DNA of 64,000 nt from Algoriphagus zhangzhouensis (GCF_900148515.1 NZ_FRXN01000001.1:62001-126000); one strand, 5' to 3'; numbered from the stretch's first letter, positions 26,474 to 36,060 are shown. Notes: generated by a model from the letters alone, not told the origin. Program-made: numbers and translations.

Positions 26474-27853
26474 ATGGAATATGCAATCGTGGATATTGAG
26501 ACAACGGGAGGTAATTTCCGGAATGGAGGGATTACTGAAATCGCTGTTGTCATTCATGATGGTGAATCCATTGTTCAAGAGTATCAGACTCTAATCAATC
26601 CAGAGCAATCTATTCCAGCTTATATCACTGGTTTGACCGGGATTGATAATGAAATGGTAGCTGATGCTCCTACCTTTGAAGAGATTGCAGAGGAGCTGAT
26701 AGAACTTTTGGAAGGGCGGGTTTTTGTTGCTCATTCAGTCAACTTTGATTATGGTTTTATCCGTGAATTTTTTTCGAGAGTTGATTACGAATTCAAGCCG
26801 GCAAAGCTATGTACGGTTCGTTTGAGCAGGAAAGCATTTCCCGGCCAGCGCTCCTATAGTTTGGGAAGAATTTGTGAACAATTAGATATTCCCATTCTTG
26901 CAAGGCATAGGGCAATGGGTGATGCTAAAGCAACGGCAATTCTTTTTGATAAGGTTTTAAAAGGACATTCTGATGTTATTTCTTCCAGCTTAAAAAGGAA
27001 TTCGGGTGAATCCTTTTTGCCTCCCAATTTTTCTCTTTCCAAATTTCGAGAAATCCCAAAAGCATGTGGCGTCTATTACATGCTCAATGACAAAGGAAAA
27101 GTGATTTATGTGGGGAAAGCGATCAATATTCAGGAGCGATTCAAAGGTCACTTTTCGGGTCAAAGTCATCCCCATCTCAAGCAACAACTCAAGGCTGAAG
27201 TTTTCGATCTGAAGTGGCAGCTGACAGGGACAGAATTTATGGCTTTAATGGTCGAAACCCTTGAAATCAAACGGATTTGGCCGAAATACAATGCAGCTTT
27301 AAAACTGCCTAGAACCCTTTGGGGATTGTTTTCTTATCAGGATGGAAATGGATATACCAGATTCCAAATCGCAAAAATGAATAAGTCTCTCCAGCCATTG
27401 GAGACCTTTTTTTCCTCAGATGAGGCGAAAGAGTATCTCAAAACGGGGATCAATACCTATGAGCTTTGTCCAAAGCTTTGCGGGCTCAGAAAAGTGAATT
27501 GCAAGGTAATTCAGGACTCTAGCTGCCTAGGAGCATGTGCTTCCGAAGAAAAGCCTAAAGAATATAATTCTCGGGCTCAGGATTTTATCCAAAAGATAAA
27601 AGAAAGTAAAGGAGGACTCAAGATTGAGTTCCCTGGTCGGGAAGAGGAGGAAAAAGCAATCTGTATTTTCGAGGCGGGGATGTTGACTGAATATGGATTT
27701 GTCAAAAATGATGATGAGCCATTGGAAAGAGTGAGACCTTATCCAGAGACTTCTTATTTATTAAAGCAATTTTTCCATCAGATTGATCCAGAGCAGATTC
27801 AGGTAATTGCTCCTAGAAAAGGCCCTCAGACTGTTCTGAGTTTTGATTTTTGA
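26474..27853 (+). CDS. DEDDh exonuclease fused to a GIY-YIG nuclease domain
   Basis: A 459-residue two-nuclease protein. Residues 1-165 are a DnaQ-like 3'-5' exonuclease: DIETTG (7-12), VFVAHSVNFDYGF and HRAMGDAKAT supply the DEDDh residues. Residues about 197-275 are a GIY-YIG domain (GVYYM, VIYVGKAINIQERFKGHF) as in the N-terminus of UvrC and in Cho. The C-terminal part has a Cys cluster (ELCPKLCGLRKVNC, SCLGACASEE). The fusion is known in Bacteroidota and actinobacteria and is usually annotated as a polymerase III epsilon-like protein. A role in DNA repair is likely, possibly 3'-side incision without UvrC. The ATG lies after a TATCTTTA box. Confidence 0.9.
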   Translation: MEYAIVDIETTGGNFRNGGITEIAVVIHDGESIVQEYQTLINPEQSIPAYITGLTGIDNEMVADAPTFEEIAEELIELLEGRVFVAHSVNFDYGFIREFFSRVDYEFKPAKLCTVRLSRKAFPGQRSYSLGRICEQLDIPILARHRAMGDAKATAILFDKVLKGHSDVISSSLKRNSGESFLPPNFSLSKFREIPKACGVYYMLNDKGKVIYVGKAINIQERFKGHFSGQSHPHLKQQLKAEVFDLKWQLTGTEFMALMVETLEIKRIWPKYNAALKLPRTLWGLFSYQDGNGYTRFQIAKMNKSLQPLETFFSSDEAKEYLKTGINTYELCPKLCGLRKVNCKVIQDSSCLGACASEEKPKEYNSRAQDFIQKIKESKGGLKIEFPGREEEEKAICIFEAGMLTEYGFVKNDDEPLERVRPYPETSYLLKQFFHQIDPEQIQVIAPRKGPQTVLSFDF

Positions 27854-27868
27854 TTCAAAAAAAAAATA

Positions 27869-27888
27869 GCCCTGAGAGATCCCAAGGC
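27869..27888. terminator. Intrinsic terminator between convergent genes
   Basis: An eight-pair stem with two G-T wobbles on the minus strand and a four-base loop, followed on that strand by a long T run (the A run at about 27857-27866). It serves the leftward dehydrogenase gene and possibly the rightward nuclease gene. Confidence 0.7.
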
Positions 27889-27913
27889 CAATTTTTTAAA
27901 TGGTGAATTTCTG

Positions 27914-29107
27914 TTATTTCGAATAAGTAACACGGTAAATACAACCAGCCATATCATCTGATATCAATAAACTACCATCAGGGAGTTCTTGTAAAGCAAC
28001 TGGTCTTCCCCAAACATCCTGTGTAGCATCATCCAACCAGCCTGAAATAAAAACTTCTTGTATTGTGACCTTTTCATTATCATCCATCGAAACTGTCACC
28101 ACTTGATAGCCAGATTTTTTGCTTCTATTCCAAGATCCGTGTTTTGCAATAAAGGCTCTATTATCATAAGAGGAAGGGAACATGGATCCATCGTAGAATT
28201 TAATTCCTAATGGAGCTACATGAGCCTCCATTTTTTCCGCAGGAGCAACATACTCACTGGAAGCCTTTCCTTTATCACCAAATTCAGGATCTTTCACAGT
28301 TCCTGCATGCCAATAAGGGTATCCGAAATGCTGGCCAGCTTCTGTTGCCAAATTCAATTCGCAATCAGGAACATCATCTCCCAACATATCTCTTCCATTA
28401 TCTGTGAACCATAGGTGCCCTGTTTTGGGATTCCAGTCAAAACCCACTGAATTTCTTACGCCATGTGCATATACCTCGGGAGTAGGGTTGGGTTTGCTGA
28501 CATCCAATCGGGTGATTGAAGCAAAGATTTCATTTTCTTCTTTACAAATATTACAAGGTGCGCCAACCGGAACATATAGCATTCCATCCGGTCCAAAATC
28601 TATAAATTTCCATCCGTGATGGGTTTCTGTTGGATATCCATCATAGACCACTTCATAGGTAGGATTTTCTAAATTGTTTTCTATATCCTTGAATCTGAGA
28701 ATTCTATTGATTTCAGCCACATATAAATCTCCGTCTTTGAAGGCTACTCCATTGGGCATATTAAGATCTTCTCCGATGATGTATTTATAATCTGCCTTTC
28801 CATCTGCATCTTCATCGACAACTGCGAAAACATTGTTTTCTCTTCTGTTTCCGACAAAAATGATCCCTTTATCAGAAATAGCAAGGGATCTTGCACTTGG
28901 CAGGTCCGCCGCCCATACATCAATTTTAAACCCTTCAGGTAGTGTCAACTTATCTAATTGAACATCTGCTTTTGCAGAGGATATTGAGATTCGTTCTGGA
29001 GAATCTGTGGTCGGAATAGGAGTGAGTTTTCCTTTTTGCTGACAGCTTACACTTAAGCTTCCCAAAGTCATAGCTAAGACTAAGGTTGATTTATAGAGTG
29101 ATTTCAT
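27914..29107 (-). CDS. PQQ-dependent sugar dehydrogenase-like lipoprotein (sorbosone dehydrogenase family)
   Basis: A 397-residue protein from the ATG at 29107, which gives a clean lipoprotein signal (LVLAMTLGSLSVSC, Cys at residue 20). An upstream in-frame ATG adds 21 polar residues and spoils it. Beta-propeller features of the glucose/sorbosone dehydrogenase family follow: LPEGFKIDVWAADLPSARSLAISDKG, NGVAFKDGDLYVAE, HHGWKFIDFGPDGMLYVPVGAPCN, HGVRNSVGFDWNPKTGHLWFTDNGRDM and GRPVALQELPDGSLLISDD. It probably oxidises a sugar in the periplasm with PQQ, although many members have no proven activity. It is monocistronic. Confidence 0.87.
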   Translation of the reverse strand: MKSLYKSTLVLAMTLGSLSVSCQQKGKLTPIPTTDSPERISISSAKADVQLDKLTLPEGFKIDVWAADLPSARSLAISDKGIIFVGNRRENNVFAVVDEDADGKADYKYIIGEDLNMPNGVAFKDGDLYVAEINRILRFKDIENNLENPTYEVVYDGYPTETHHGWKFIDFGPDGMLYVPVGAPCNICKEENEIFASITRLDVSKPNPTPEVYAHGVRNSVGFDWNPKTGHLWFTDNGRDMLGDDVPDCELNLATEAGQHFGYPYWHAGTVKDPEFGDKGKASSEYVAPAEKMEAHVAPLGIKFYDGSMFPSSYDNRAFIAKHGSWNRSKKSGYQVVTVSMDDNEKVTIQEVFISGWLDDATQDVWGRPVALQELPDGSLLISDDMAGCIYRVTYSK

Positions 29108-29186
29108 TGGTTTATGTGTTAAGTATTCGAAGTTAATTCTTTTTGAGAATGTTTTTAAATGGGCCCTCAATAAACGGTTGTTTCCT

Positions 29187-29194
29187 TATTTTTG
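29187..29194 (+). promoter_or_regulatory. Possible -7 promoter box close to the ABC-F start
   Basis: TATTTTTG fits TAnnTTTG and ends 4 bp before the ATG at 29199. If used, the transcript would be nearly leaderless. No clear -33 box is present. Confidence 0.3.
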
Positions 29195-29198
29195 CCCC

Positions 29199-31124
29199 AT
29201 GCTTTCGATTTCTAATCTTTCCTATTTCATAGGCGGTAGAGCCTTGTACGAAAATGCCAACCTTCATATCAAACCTAAAGACAAAATTGGTTTGGTTGGT
29301 CAAAATGGTACAGGAAAATCAACCTTACTTAAAATCATCAGTGGAGATTATCAGCCTTCAAGTGGCGAGGTTCAAAAGGCTAAGGATTGTACTATCGGCT
29401 TTTTGAACCAGGATTTACTTTCTTATCAGTCTGATGACAGTATTTTGAATGTCGCTTTGGAAGCATTCAAAGAGACTTTGGCTCTTCAGGATCAAATCGA
29501 TGAGGTCTTAAGACAAATGGAAACTGATCATTCCGAGGAAATCATCAATCGTCTGGCACGTTTGCAGGATCAGTTTGAAGCAAACGAGGGATATACCATC
29601 AAAGCAAAGGCTGAGGAAGTGTTGGAAGGTATTGGGTTTAAGACTCAAGATCTTCAGAAACCATTGAAGACTTTTTCAGGTGGTTGGAGAATGCGTGTAA
29701 TGCTGGCAAAATTACTTTTGGAAAAGCCATCCTTATTGATGCTTGATGAACCTACCAACCACTTGGATCTTCCGTCTATCCAATGGGTGGAAAACTATCT
29801 AAAAACCTATGAAGGTGCTGTGATTGTGGTTTCTCACGATCAGACATTTTTGGATAATTGTATTTCAACTACCGTGGAGGTAGCTAATCATACGCTGACA
29901 GTTTATGCGGGGAATTACTCTTTCTACAAGCATGAAAGAAAAGAGAGAATGGAGATCCAGCAAAATGCCTATGAGAATCAGCAGCAGATGATTAAGCAAA
30001 CCGAGCGATTTATTGAGCGATTCCGTGCTAAGGCTTCCAAATCCAATCAAGTTCAGTCCCGAATCAAGGCATTGGATAGAATGGATCGTGTACATGAAGT
30101 TGTGGATGATCAGGTTTCTGTGAATTTCAAGTTTACTTTTTCCCAAAAATCAGGGAGAGATGTAGTGGTGTTGGATCATGTGGGGAAATCTTACGGAGAT
30201 TTGAAAATTTTGGAAAATACCACAGCCAGAATCGAAAGAGGAGATAAAATTGCTTTGATTGGAGCCAATGGAAAAGGGAAATCGACACTGTTGAGAATTA
30301 TTGATGGCTCTGAAAAGATATCAGGAAAAAGATCGGAAGGTCATAATGTGATCAAATCTTTCTTTGCTCAGCATCAGCTAGAGGCCTTGACTTTGGATAA
30401 TGAGATCATCCAAGAAATGGGGCAGTCAGGAAGTGGAAAAACCGAGACTGAATTGAGAAATGTCTTGGGCTGTTTTCTGTTTACCAACGATGATGTGTTC
30501 AAAAAGATCAAAGTATTGTCAGGAGGGGAGAAGTCCAGAGTAGCCTTGGCCAAAACCTTGATTTCTGAAGCCAACTTTCTTTTGCTCGATGAACCGACCA
30601 ACCACTTGGACTTTCAGTCAGTGAATATTTTGATTCAGGCACTTCAGCAATATGAAGGGACTTTCATCACCGTTTCTCACGACAGGCATTTTATCAAAGG
30701 GGTAGCCAACAAAATCTGGTATATCGAGGATCATCAGATCAAAGAATATCCTGGTACTTATGCAGAATATGAAATTTGGAGAGCCAATCAGGTTCAGCAA
30801 GAGACTAAAGTTGAAGAGAAACCCGCTAAAAAAGAGGAGAAAAAACCAAGATCTCCTCATGATCCTGAAGTTCAGCAAGCCAAAAAGGATTTAAAGAAGT
30901 TGGAATATCAACTAGAGCAAATTGAAAAGGAGGTTGAAAAGCTAGAAAGTAAACAGGGAGAACTGGAAAGTGAATTAGCTGACCCTGATTTGTATTCTGA
31001 TGAAAAGAAATCCTCCCAAATTCAAGATCAGTATCAAAAAGTAAAAACTGAATTGGATCAAAAAAACTCGGATTGGGAAGCTTTGGTAGATCAAATTTCT
31101 GAACTGCAAGAACTACTCAATTAA
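29199..31124 (+). CDS. ABC-F family ATP-binding protein
   Basis: A 641-residue protein with two ATPase domains and no membrane spans. Walker A motifs are GLVGQNGTGKST and ALIGANGKGKST; signature motifs are FSGGWRMRVMLAKLL and LSGGEKSRVALAKTL; both domains have LLMLDEPTNHLD/LLLDEPTNHLD. A helical linker between the domains and a C-terminal coiled coil (about 565-641) are Uup/YheS-like. Such proteins act on ribosomes or, for Uup, in DNA-related functions. The ATG at 29199 gives the family start MLSISNLSYFIGG; a TTG seven codons earlier is possible. Confidence 0.92.
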   Translation: MLSISNLSYFIGGRALYENANLHIKPKDKIGLVGQNGTGKSTLLKIISGDYQPSSGEVQKAKDCTIGFLNQDLLSYQSDDSILNVALEAFKETLALQDQIDEVLRQMETDHSEEIINRLARLQDQFEANEGYTIKAKAEEVLEGIGFKTQDLQKPLKTFSGGWRMRVMLAKLLLEKPSLLMLDEPTNHLDLPSIQWVENYLKTYEGAVIVVSHDQTFLDNCISTTVEVANHTLTVYAGNYSFYKHERKERMEIQQNAYENQQQMIKQTERFIERFRAKASKSNQVQSRIKALDRMDRVHEVVDDQVSVNFKFTFSQKSGRDVVVLDHVGKSYGDLKILENTTARIERGDKIALIGANGKGKSTLLRIIDGSEKISGKRSEGHNVIKSFFAQHQLEALTLDNEIIQEMGQSGSGKTETELRNVLGCFLFTNDDVFKKIKVLSGGEKSRVALAKTLISEANFLLLDEPTNHLDFQSVNILIQALQQYEGTFITVSHDRHFIKGVANKIWYIEDHQIKEYPGTYAEYEIWRANQVQQETKVEEKPAKKEEKKPRSPHDPEVQQAKKDLKKLEYQLEQIEKEVEKLESKQGELESELADPDLYSDEKKSSQIQDQYQKVKTELDQKNSDWEALVDQISELQELLN

Positions 31125-31164
31125 TTTTCTTTCAAATTGGTCCTCATTTTGCCTATTTTAAGCC

Positions 31165-32439
31165 ATGCTGAATTTTAAAAAAATCTCATGGCTTTTTTTA
31201 ATAAGCCTGATCCCGACTTTTTCATTTTCTCAAATCAAGGATCAAGTTTATAGAGACCATATTCAATCTGTTCGACTTTTTCCTGTTGGAGCAGAGTATG
31301 ACAGTCAATTGGATGCCCCGGTGGTTTCTATTTCAGATTCGCGACCACTAATGTTGTATTTTGATGATATAGCCTACGATCCTTCATTATACACCGCCAA
31401 GCTCATTCATTGTGATGCCAATTGGGAGAAGTCACAATTGAAGGATAATGATTTTCTGAATGCTTTCAATGAATTCAATGTGCAGGATTTTGATTATTCG
31501 GTCAATACAAGAATTCCTTATATCCATTACTTTTTTCAGGTTCCCAAAGTCACCAAATCTGGAAATTATGTATTGAAAGTTTTTTCAGATAGAAATGAAG
31601 ATGAAGTAATATTGACCAAACGATTTATGGTGTATGAAGAGCTGTTTGCTGTCGGAGCTTCTATTGTACCTCCGTCTCAAACTTCTCAGCGGAAAGATGG
31701 TCAACAGATCAATGTGGTAGTTAACTATTCGAAAGGAGAAGTCATGAATCCTCAAAATCAAGTCAAGGTTATTCTTCGTCAAAATCAGCGCTGGGATAAT
31801 GCTAAATACCTTCAGGCTCCGACCTTTATCAATGAGTCTACCAAAATGATGCGATTTGAAAGTTTTGATGGATCGAATACTTTCAATGCAGGAAATGAGT
31901 TCCGGTTTGTGGATCTCCGTTTTATGAGAGCAACCGGGATGAACGTAGCTGCTGTTGATGTTCAGGATGATGTGATCTATGCCACTGCCAAAATTGATAC
32001 CCCTAGGCCTCAAGAATCCTATTCTCAATATTTGGATTTAAATGGGCAGTACATCGTCTATACCAATGATAGGCCAGGGGGAGATCCTGAAATAGAAAGC
32101 GAATACATGCTGACTACTTTCCGGTTGGCTATTCCTGAACAGAGTACTCCTATCTATTTATTGGGGAGCATGACATCTTGGGGAAATTCACCGGAAGCAA
32201 AATTGACTTGGAATAAAGATTTGAAAGTCTATGAATCGACTTTGCTATTAAAGCAAGGCTGGTATGACTATCAGTATGGAGTTCAGGAAAATGGCGTTTT
32301 TGAAACCTTACCTTTCGAAGGTGCATATTTTGAAACTGAAAATGAATATGAAGTGCTGGTTTATTTCAGGGCATTAGGTTCCAGATATGATCAGTTGGTT
32401 GGATATATTTATCTCCATCCCAATAGAAGGAGACTTTAA
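31165..32439 (+). CDS. Type IX secretion system plug protein (DUF5103)
   Basis: A 424-residue exported protein with signal peptide (1-22, ending TFSFS-Q). The mature part carries the DUF5103 hallmarks: YRDHIQSVRLFP near the N-terminus, PLMLYFDDIAYDPSLYTAKLIHCDANW, and YIHYFFQVPKVTKSGNYVLKVF. The end resembles a carbohydrate-binding-like Ig fold (IYLLGSMTSWGN...). In Flavobacterium, family members plug the periplasmic side of the SprA translocon. SprA itself is not in the window. It follows the ABC-F gene by 40 bp, possibly co-transcribed, and its 3' side meets the tandem repeats. Confidence 0.88.
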   Translation: MLNFKKISWLFLISLIPTFSFSQIKDQVYRDHIQSVRLFPVGAEYDSQLDAPVVSISDSRPLMLYFDDIAYDPSLYTAKLIHCDANWEKSQLKDNDFLNAFNEFNVQDFDYSVNTRIPYIHYFFQVPKVTKSGNYVLKVFSDRNEDEVILTKRFMVYEELFAVGASIVPPSQTSQRKDGQQINVVVNYSKGEVMNPQNQVKVILRQNQRWDNAKYLQAPTFINESTKMMRFESFDGSNTFNAGNEFRFVDLRFMRATGMNVAAVDVQDDVIYATAKIDTPRPQESYSQYLDLNGQYIVYTNDRPGGDPEIESEYMLTTFRLAIPEQSTPIYLLGSMTSWGNSPEAKLTWNKDLKVYESTLLLKQGWYDYQYGVQENGVFETLPFEGAYFETENEYEVLVYFRALGSRYDQLVGYIYLHPNRRRL

Positions 32440-32760
32440 ATTAAAAGAGATACAGCTTCGCTGAAATACAATCTCCTTCGTCGATTGAAATATGCCTTCG
32501 GCGAGATATATCTTTATCTGCTTTAGCTATCTTAATTTATCTGCCCGTAGGGCTATCTTAATTATCTCAAGATTGGCTTTGCCAAGATACAACCTCCTTT
32601 GTCGATTGAGATAAATCTTTGGCGAGATTTATCTTTATCTGCTTTAGCTATCTTAATTTATCTGCCCGCAGGGCTATCTTAATTATCTCAAGATATGGCT
32701 TTGCCAAGATACAATCTCCCTCGTCGATTAAGATATGCCTATCGCGAAATATTGAAAAAA
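32440..32760. repeat. Tandem 121-122 bp repeat made of mini-hairpins
   Basis: About 2.4 units in tandem: the marker 'caatctcc(t/c)tcgtcgatt' or its variant occurs at 32469, 32590 and 32712. Within a unit, small palindromes with 2-3 base loops are spaced about 20-30 bp apart: GCCttcGGC (32494), GCTttAGC (32520), GCCCgtaGGGC (32543) and TTGGCtttGCCAA (32573). Between them runs A+T-rich sequence with repeated 'tatctt'. It fills the gap between convergent genes and contains no ORF of note. Confidence 0.85.
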
Positions 32761-32770
32761 TGGACAAAAA

Positions 32771-32796
32771 AAATCCCTGATGTGAATCAGGGATTT
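32771..32796 (-). terminator. Intrinsic terminator of the Cas6-like gene
   Basis: A ten-pair perfect stem AAATCCCTGA with six-base loop, followed on the minus strand by eight T residues. It lies 7 bp beyond the stop of the gene at 32803. Confidence 0.85.
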
Positions 32797-32802
32797 GATT
32801 TT

Positions 32803-33693
32803 TTAGTCTTCTGAACTTTCTGTGGATTCTTCGCCACCTTCAGCAGGAGCTACATTTTGTCTTACTCGCTCAGTTGGTCTGTAAGGTACAAACCCTTCTC
32901 TTTTGAATTTGTAAGTTGTAGTTCTGTTACCTGCAGGATGGTTAGCCAAATCCAGCATACCAAAGCCTTTATGAGTAAATGCTCCCAATCCGCATTTAAA
33001 TACGAAATCTTGAACCTCTGGTGCAGCATATAAAGTAAATGGAAGCGTATATCCTCTTACTTCATATTTCACGTCCATGTCGTAAACGGCATAGATTCTA
33101 GCAAATTTCTTTTGTTGCTCTTTTAGTTTATTTACATAAACCATATCAGGGACAACTTGGAATTTGTAGAAACTTTCCATTTGCTCAGGAGTGTACCAGC
33201 CGGATCTTTCCATTCTGGTCAGGGTCGATTCGTAAAGCAAATCTGAGAATTCATCACTGTCTGGGCTGATGAATCTTTTTCCTGCTTCTTCATTGAAGGC
33301 AGGAGTGATCAATACCAATGGAGAAATACAAACAAACTTGTTTGAAGTTTCCAGGGTCGGTTCCTCCTCGATTTCGGTGTATTCCGGCGAAAGGATAAGG
33401 TTCCCCAACTCAATTTTTGGAGTAGCAAATACTTGTTCCAATAGATAGTCCATGAACTCCTCACTTTGGGAAGCCAGAACTAGGGTGACTAAACTGGAAT
33501 AATAATGCAAACCGCTTCTACTCACTTTTGTCTGACCTTTCAGGCCTGAAAAGTTGAAGTAGTTGTAGTTGAAGAATTCCTCTCTACCACCCTTGACGAT
33601 CAATCCCTTAAGGAATTGAGCAAGGATATACTGGTGATGAAAAGGTAGATAGGAACCTTTGTTTTTTAATGAAAATATTAGTCTAACTCTCAC
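32803..33693 (-). CDS. Cas6-like endoribonuclease homologue (RAMP), orphan
   Basis: A 296-residue protein with the layout of Cas6: two ferredoxin-like halves and a glycine-rich loop, here CGLGAFTHKGFGMLD at 234-248. LPFHHQYILAQFLKGLI (16-32) matches the first helix; YFNFSGL (45-51) stands where Cas6 has its F-[ST]-FS strand; FVCISPLVLITP follows the mid-protein strand. In this family it cuts CRISPR repeat RNA. The His normally found shortly before that strand is not evident (residues 34-44 are KGGREEFFNYN), although H19/H20 and H63 exist, so catalysis is uncertain. A 48-residue acidic tail follows the fold. No other cas gene or array is in the window. It lies 96 bp after ychF on the same strand. 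Confidence 0.78.
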   Translation of the reverse strand: MRVRLIFSLKNKGSYLPFHHQYILAQFLKGLIVKGGREEFFNYNYFNFSGLKGQTKVSRSGLHYYSSLVTLVLASQSEEFMDYLLEQVFATPKIELGNLILSPEYTEIEEEPTLETSNKFVCISPLVLITPAFNEEAGKRFISPDSDEFSDLLYESTLTRMERSGWYTPEQMESFYKFQVVPDMVYVNKLKEQQKKFARIYAVYDMDVKYEVRGYTLPFTLYAAPEVQDFVFKCGLGAFTHKGFGMLDLANHPAGNRTTTYKFKREGFVPYRPTERVRQNVAPAEGGEESTESSED

Positions 33694-33789
33694 GGTTATT
33701 AAAAATTATGAGACAATAATTAAGGAAAATAGATAACGTAACTTGGGATGATAAGTAGCGACAAAATTACATATATTTTTGAAAAAACG

Positions 33790-34887
33790 TTAAACGTTAA
33801 ATCTAAAATGCATAATATCTCCGTCTTTTACAATATATTCTTTCCCTTCTATCGCAATTTTTCCATTTTCTCTACATCCGGCCTCGGTCTTGAATTGTTG
33901 GTAATCCGCTAATTTGATGACCTCAGCTTTGATAAATCCACGTTCGAAATCGGTGTGAATTACCCCTGCCGCTTGCGGTGCCTTCCATCCTTTTTTGATA
34001 GTCCAAGCTCTTACTTCCTGTACCCCCGCTGTGAAATAGGTGATTAAGTCGAGTAGGGAGTAGGCGGCAGATATCAGCCTGTTCAAACCGCTTTCTTCCA
34101 AACCATATTCTCCTAAGAATAATTCCTTTTCCTCAGGATCATCGAATTCTGCGATTTGAGATTCAATAGCTGCACAGAGTAAAATGACTTCAGCATTTTC
34201 CTCTTTTACTTTTTCCTTTAATTGATCTACGTATTTATTGCCTGTTTGGATGCTGCTTTCATCCACGTTGGCTACGTAAAGAACTGGCTTGATGGTTAAA
34301 AGATGTAAATCTCTAACTGCTTCCAAATCTTCTTTTTCTACATCTACCGCTCTTGCATTCAATCCAGACTTTAATCCTTCTTTAAATGCGGTGAGAGTTT
34401 CAAGTTCTTTTTTGGCTTTTGCATCACCAGATTTTGCGATTTTCTCGATCCGTTGGATTTTCTTTTCTACTGACTCCAAGTCTTTCAACTGAAGCTCCGT
34501 ATCAATTACTTCTTTGTCAAAAATAGGATCGACACTTCCAGCAACGTGAACAATGTTGTCATCTTCAAAACATCTGATTACATGGATAATCGCGTCAACC
34601 TCTCGGATATTAGCCAAGAATTTATTTCCTAATCCTTCTCCTTTGGATGCGCCTTTTACCAGGCCGGCAATGTCAACAAACTCGATGACAGTAGGGAGTA
34701 CCTTCTGAGGGTTGACAAGTTCTTCTAGGATCTGAAGTCTTCTATCAGGAACAGTAACAACTCCAACATTAGGTTCAATAGTACAAAAGGGGAAGTTTGC
34801 TGCTTCAGCTTTGGCGCTGGAAAGCGCATTGAACAAAGTGGACTTTCCTACATTTGGAAGTCCTACGATGCCACATTGTAAGGCCAT
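33790..34887 (-). CDS. ychF: Redox-regulated ribosome-associated ATPase YchF
   Basis: A 365-residue Obg-family P-loop protein. The N-terminal G domain has [14 protein letters not shown] (8-21), [17 protein letters not shown], and NVDES in place of the GTPase NKxD, the change that makes YchF bind ATP. A helical domain (about 125-190) interrupts it, and the C-terminus is the TGS domain ending IMHFRFNV. It binds ribosomes and affects translation of leaderless transcripts and oxidative-stress responses in E. coli. It begins 4 bp after the AI-2E permease stop, so the pair is co-transcribed. Confidence 0.96.
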   Translation of the reverse strand: MALQCGIVGLPNVGKSTLFNALSSAKAEAANFPFCTIEPNVGVVTVPDRRLQILEELVNPQKVLPTVIEFVDIAGLVKGASKGEGLGNKFLANIREVDAIIHVIRCFEDDNIVHVAGSVDPIFDKEVIDTELQLKDLESVEKKIQRIEKIAKSGDAKAKKELETLTAFKEGLKSGLNARAVDVEKEDLEAVRDLHLLTIKPVLYVANVDESSIQTGNKYVDQLKEKVKEENAEVILLCAAIESQIAEFDDPEEKELFLGEYGLEESGLNRLISAAYSLLDLITYFTAGVQEVRAWTIKKGWKAPQAAGVIHTDFERGFIKAEVIKLADYQQFKTEAGCRENGKIAIEGKEYIVKDGDIMHFRFNV

Positions 34888-34891
34888 TAAT

Positions 34892-35983
34892 TCAAGATTT
34901 TATTTTAAATATTCTATAGGATTTATACCCCTGATAGAACTCCATGATGGACACTCTAAATATGGTATAAACCGGGATTGCAAAGATCATCCCTAATACG
35001 CCGGCGATTTTTGCACCCGCAAAGATAACAACAAATATTTCAAGGGGATGCGCTTTTACAGATTTAGAAAAAATCAAGGGCTGTAAAAGGATATTATCTG
35101 TCATTTGAACTACTCCAAAAACTGCCAAAATCTTAATTAATAGGAATGTGATTGCATCACTATCTGCGAAATTCCCTGTTGAAATTCCCACGATAATCCC
35201 AAATGTAGCCCCAAGGATTGGACCAGCATAGGGAATCAAATTGGCAATTGCAGCAAATAAGGCAATGGTTAATGCATATTCAACTCCCATGATTGTTAGT
35301 CCAAGGCTAGCAATTGAAAATATTGCTAAGATTTGAAGAAATAACCCCGTGAGATAATTGGATAGGAGTTTTTCCACTTTGGTAAATGTGGCTACAGAAA
35401 GCTCGAAGTAGGGGTTTGGAATCAAGTTTAGCAAGTTTCTTCTCAAAAGGCCATTTTCCAACAATAAGAAAAAGGTGATGAAAGCTACTGCCATCAAACC
35501 GATAAAAACCGTACTCGCGGTATTAATGATTTGACTGATGATGTTCCCAAAATCAATCCCAGCAATCATCTGAATAAAGGAGGATTTGATTTCCTCAAAT
35601 AAATGACCGGGCTTTGAATCTACCAATTGGTATTTATGAAGCCAGTTTTCAAATCTGCCTACGGGTACTTTGATCTGCTCATAAATCCCTTCTAGATCCA
35701 AACCACTTAAAATATTGATTTGATTGTTGATCAATGGGAAAAATAATAGACTTAGAAGTACTAATAATAAAATGATTGCTGAGTATGAAACCAGAATAGC
35801 TGTCCAGCGTGGGATGTGCTGTCCTAAAACATGAAAATCATTTAGTTTATTGGTAAGCGGTCTTAGTAGAGCAGCCAGGATCAAGGAAAGGATCAAGTAG
35901 GCTGTAATATTGGAAAAGTACCACCCGAAAAGGAAAAGGGCGGCTAGAATTAAAATTGGGTATATGAAAAACCGTTGCATCAT
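34892..35983 (-). CDS. AI-2E family transporter
   Basis: A 363-residue membrane protein with about 8 spans in the PF01594 layout: two N-terminal spans ([35 protein letters not shown]), a long periplasmic helical stretch, then the conserved block [21 protein letters not shown] and [21 protein letters not shown]. Members export AI-2 or act as Na+/H+ antiporters; the substrate here is unknown. A second, divergent family member is at 47776. It is upstream of ychF in the same transcript and follows a terminator. Confidence 0.88.
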   Translation of the reverse strand: MMQRFFIYPILILAALFLFGWYFSNITAYLILSLILAALLRPLTNKLNDFHVLGQHIPRWTAILVSYSAIILLLVLLSLLFFPLINNQINILSGLDLEGIYEQIKVPVGRFENWLHKYQLVDSKPGHLFEEIKSSFIQMIAGIDFGNIISQIINTASTVFIGLMAVAFITFFLLLENGLLRRNLLNLIPNPYFELSVATFTKVEKLLSNYLTGLFLQILAIFSIASLGLTIMGVEYALTIALFAAIANLIPYAGPILGATFGIIVGISTGNFADSDAITFLLIKILAVFGVVQMTDNILLQPLIFSKSVKAHPLEIFVVIFAGAKIAGVLGMIFAIPVYTIFRVSIMEFYQGYKSYRIFKIKS

Positions 35984-35995
35984 TGATAAATAAAA

Positions 35996-36013
35996 AGGAG
36001 GCCAAAGCCTCCT
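35996..36013 (-). terminator. Intrinsic terminator of the DUF3276 gene
   Basis: A seven-pair stem AGGAGGC/GCCTCCT with a four-base loop. The minus strand continues TTTTTA. It separates the DUF3276 gene from the AI-2E permease gene, whose start is 13 bp further on. Confidence 0.8.
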
Positions 36014-36060
36014 CTAATATAAGTATTACAATGCGGGAAAAAATATCCGCTTGGGCATTT

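Noticed and set aside
32440..32760. Tandem repeat considered as a CRISPR array next to the Cas6-like gene
   Set aside because: Units are about 121 bp, nearly identical throughout and without unique spacers; a CRISPR array needs 23-45 bp repeats separated by distinct spacers.
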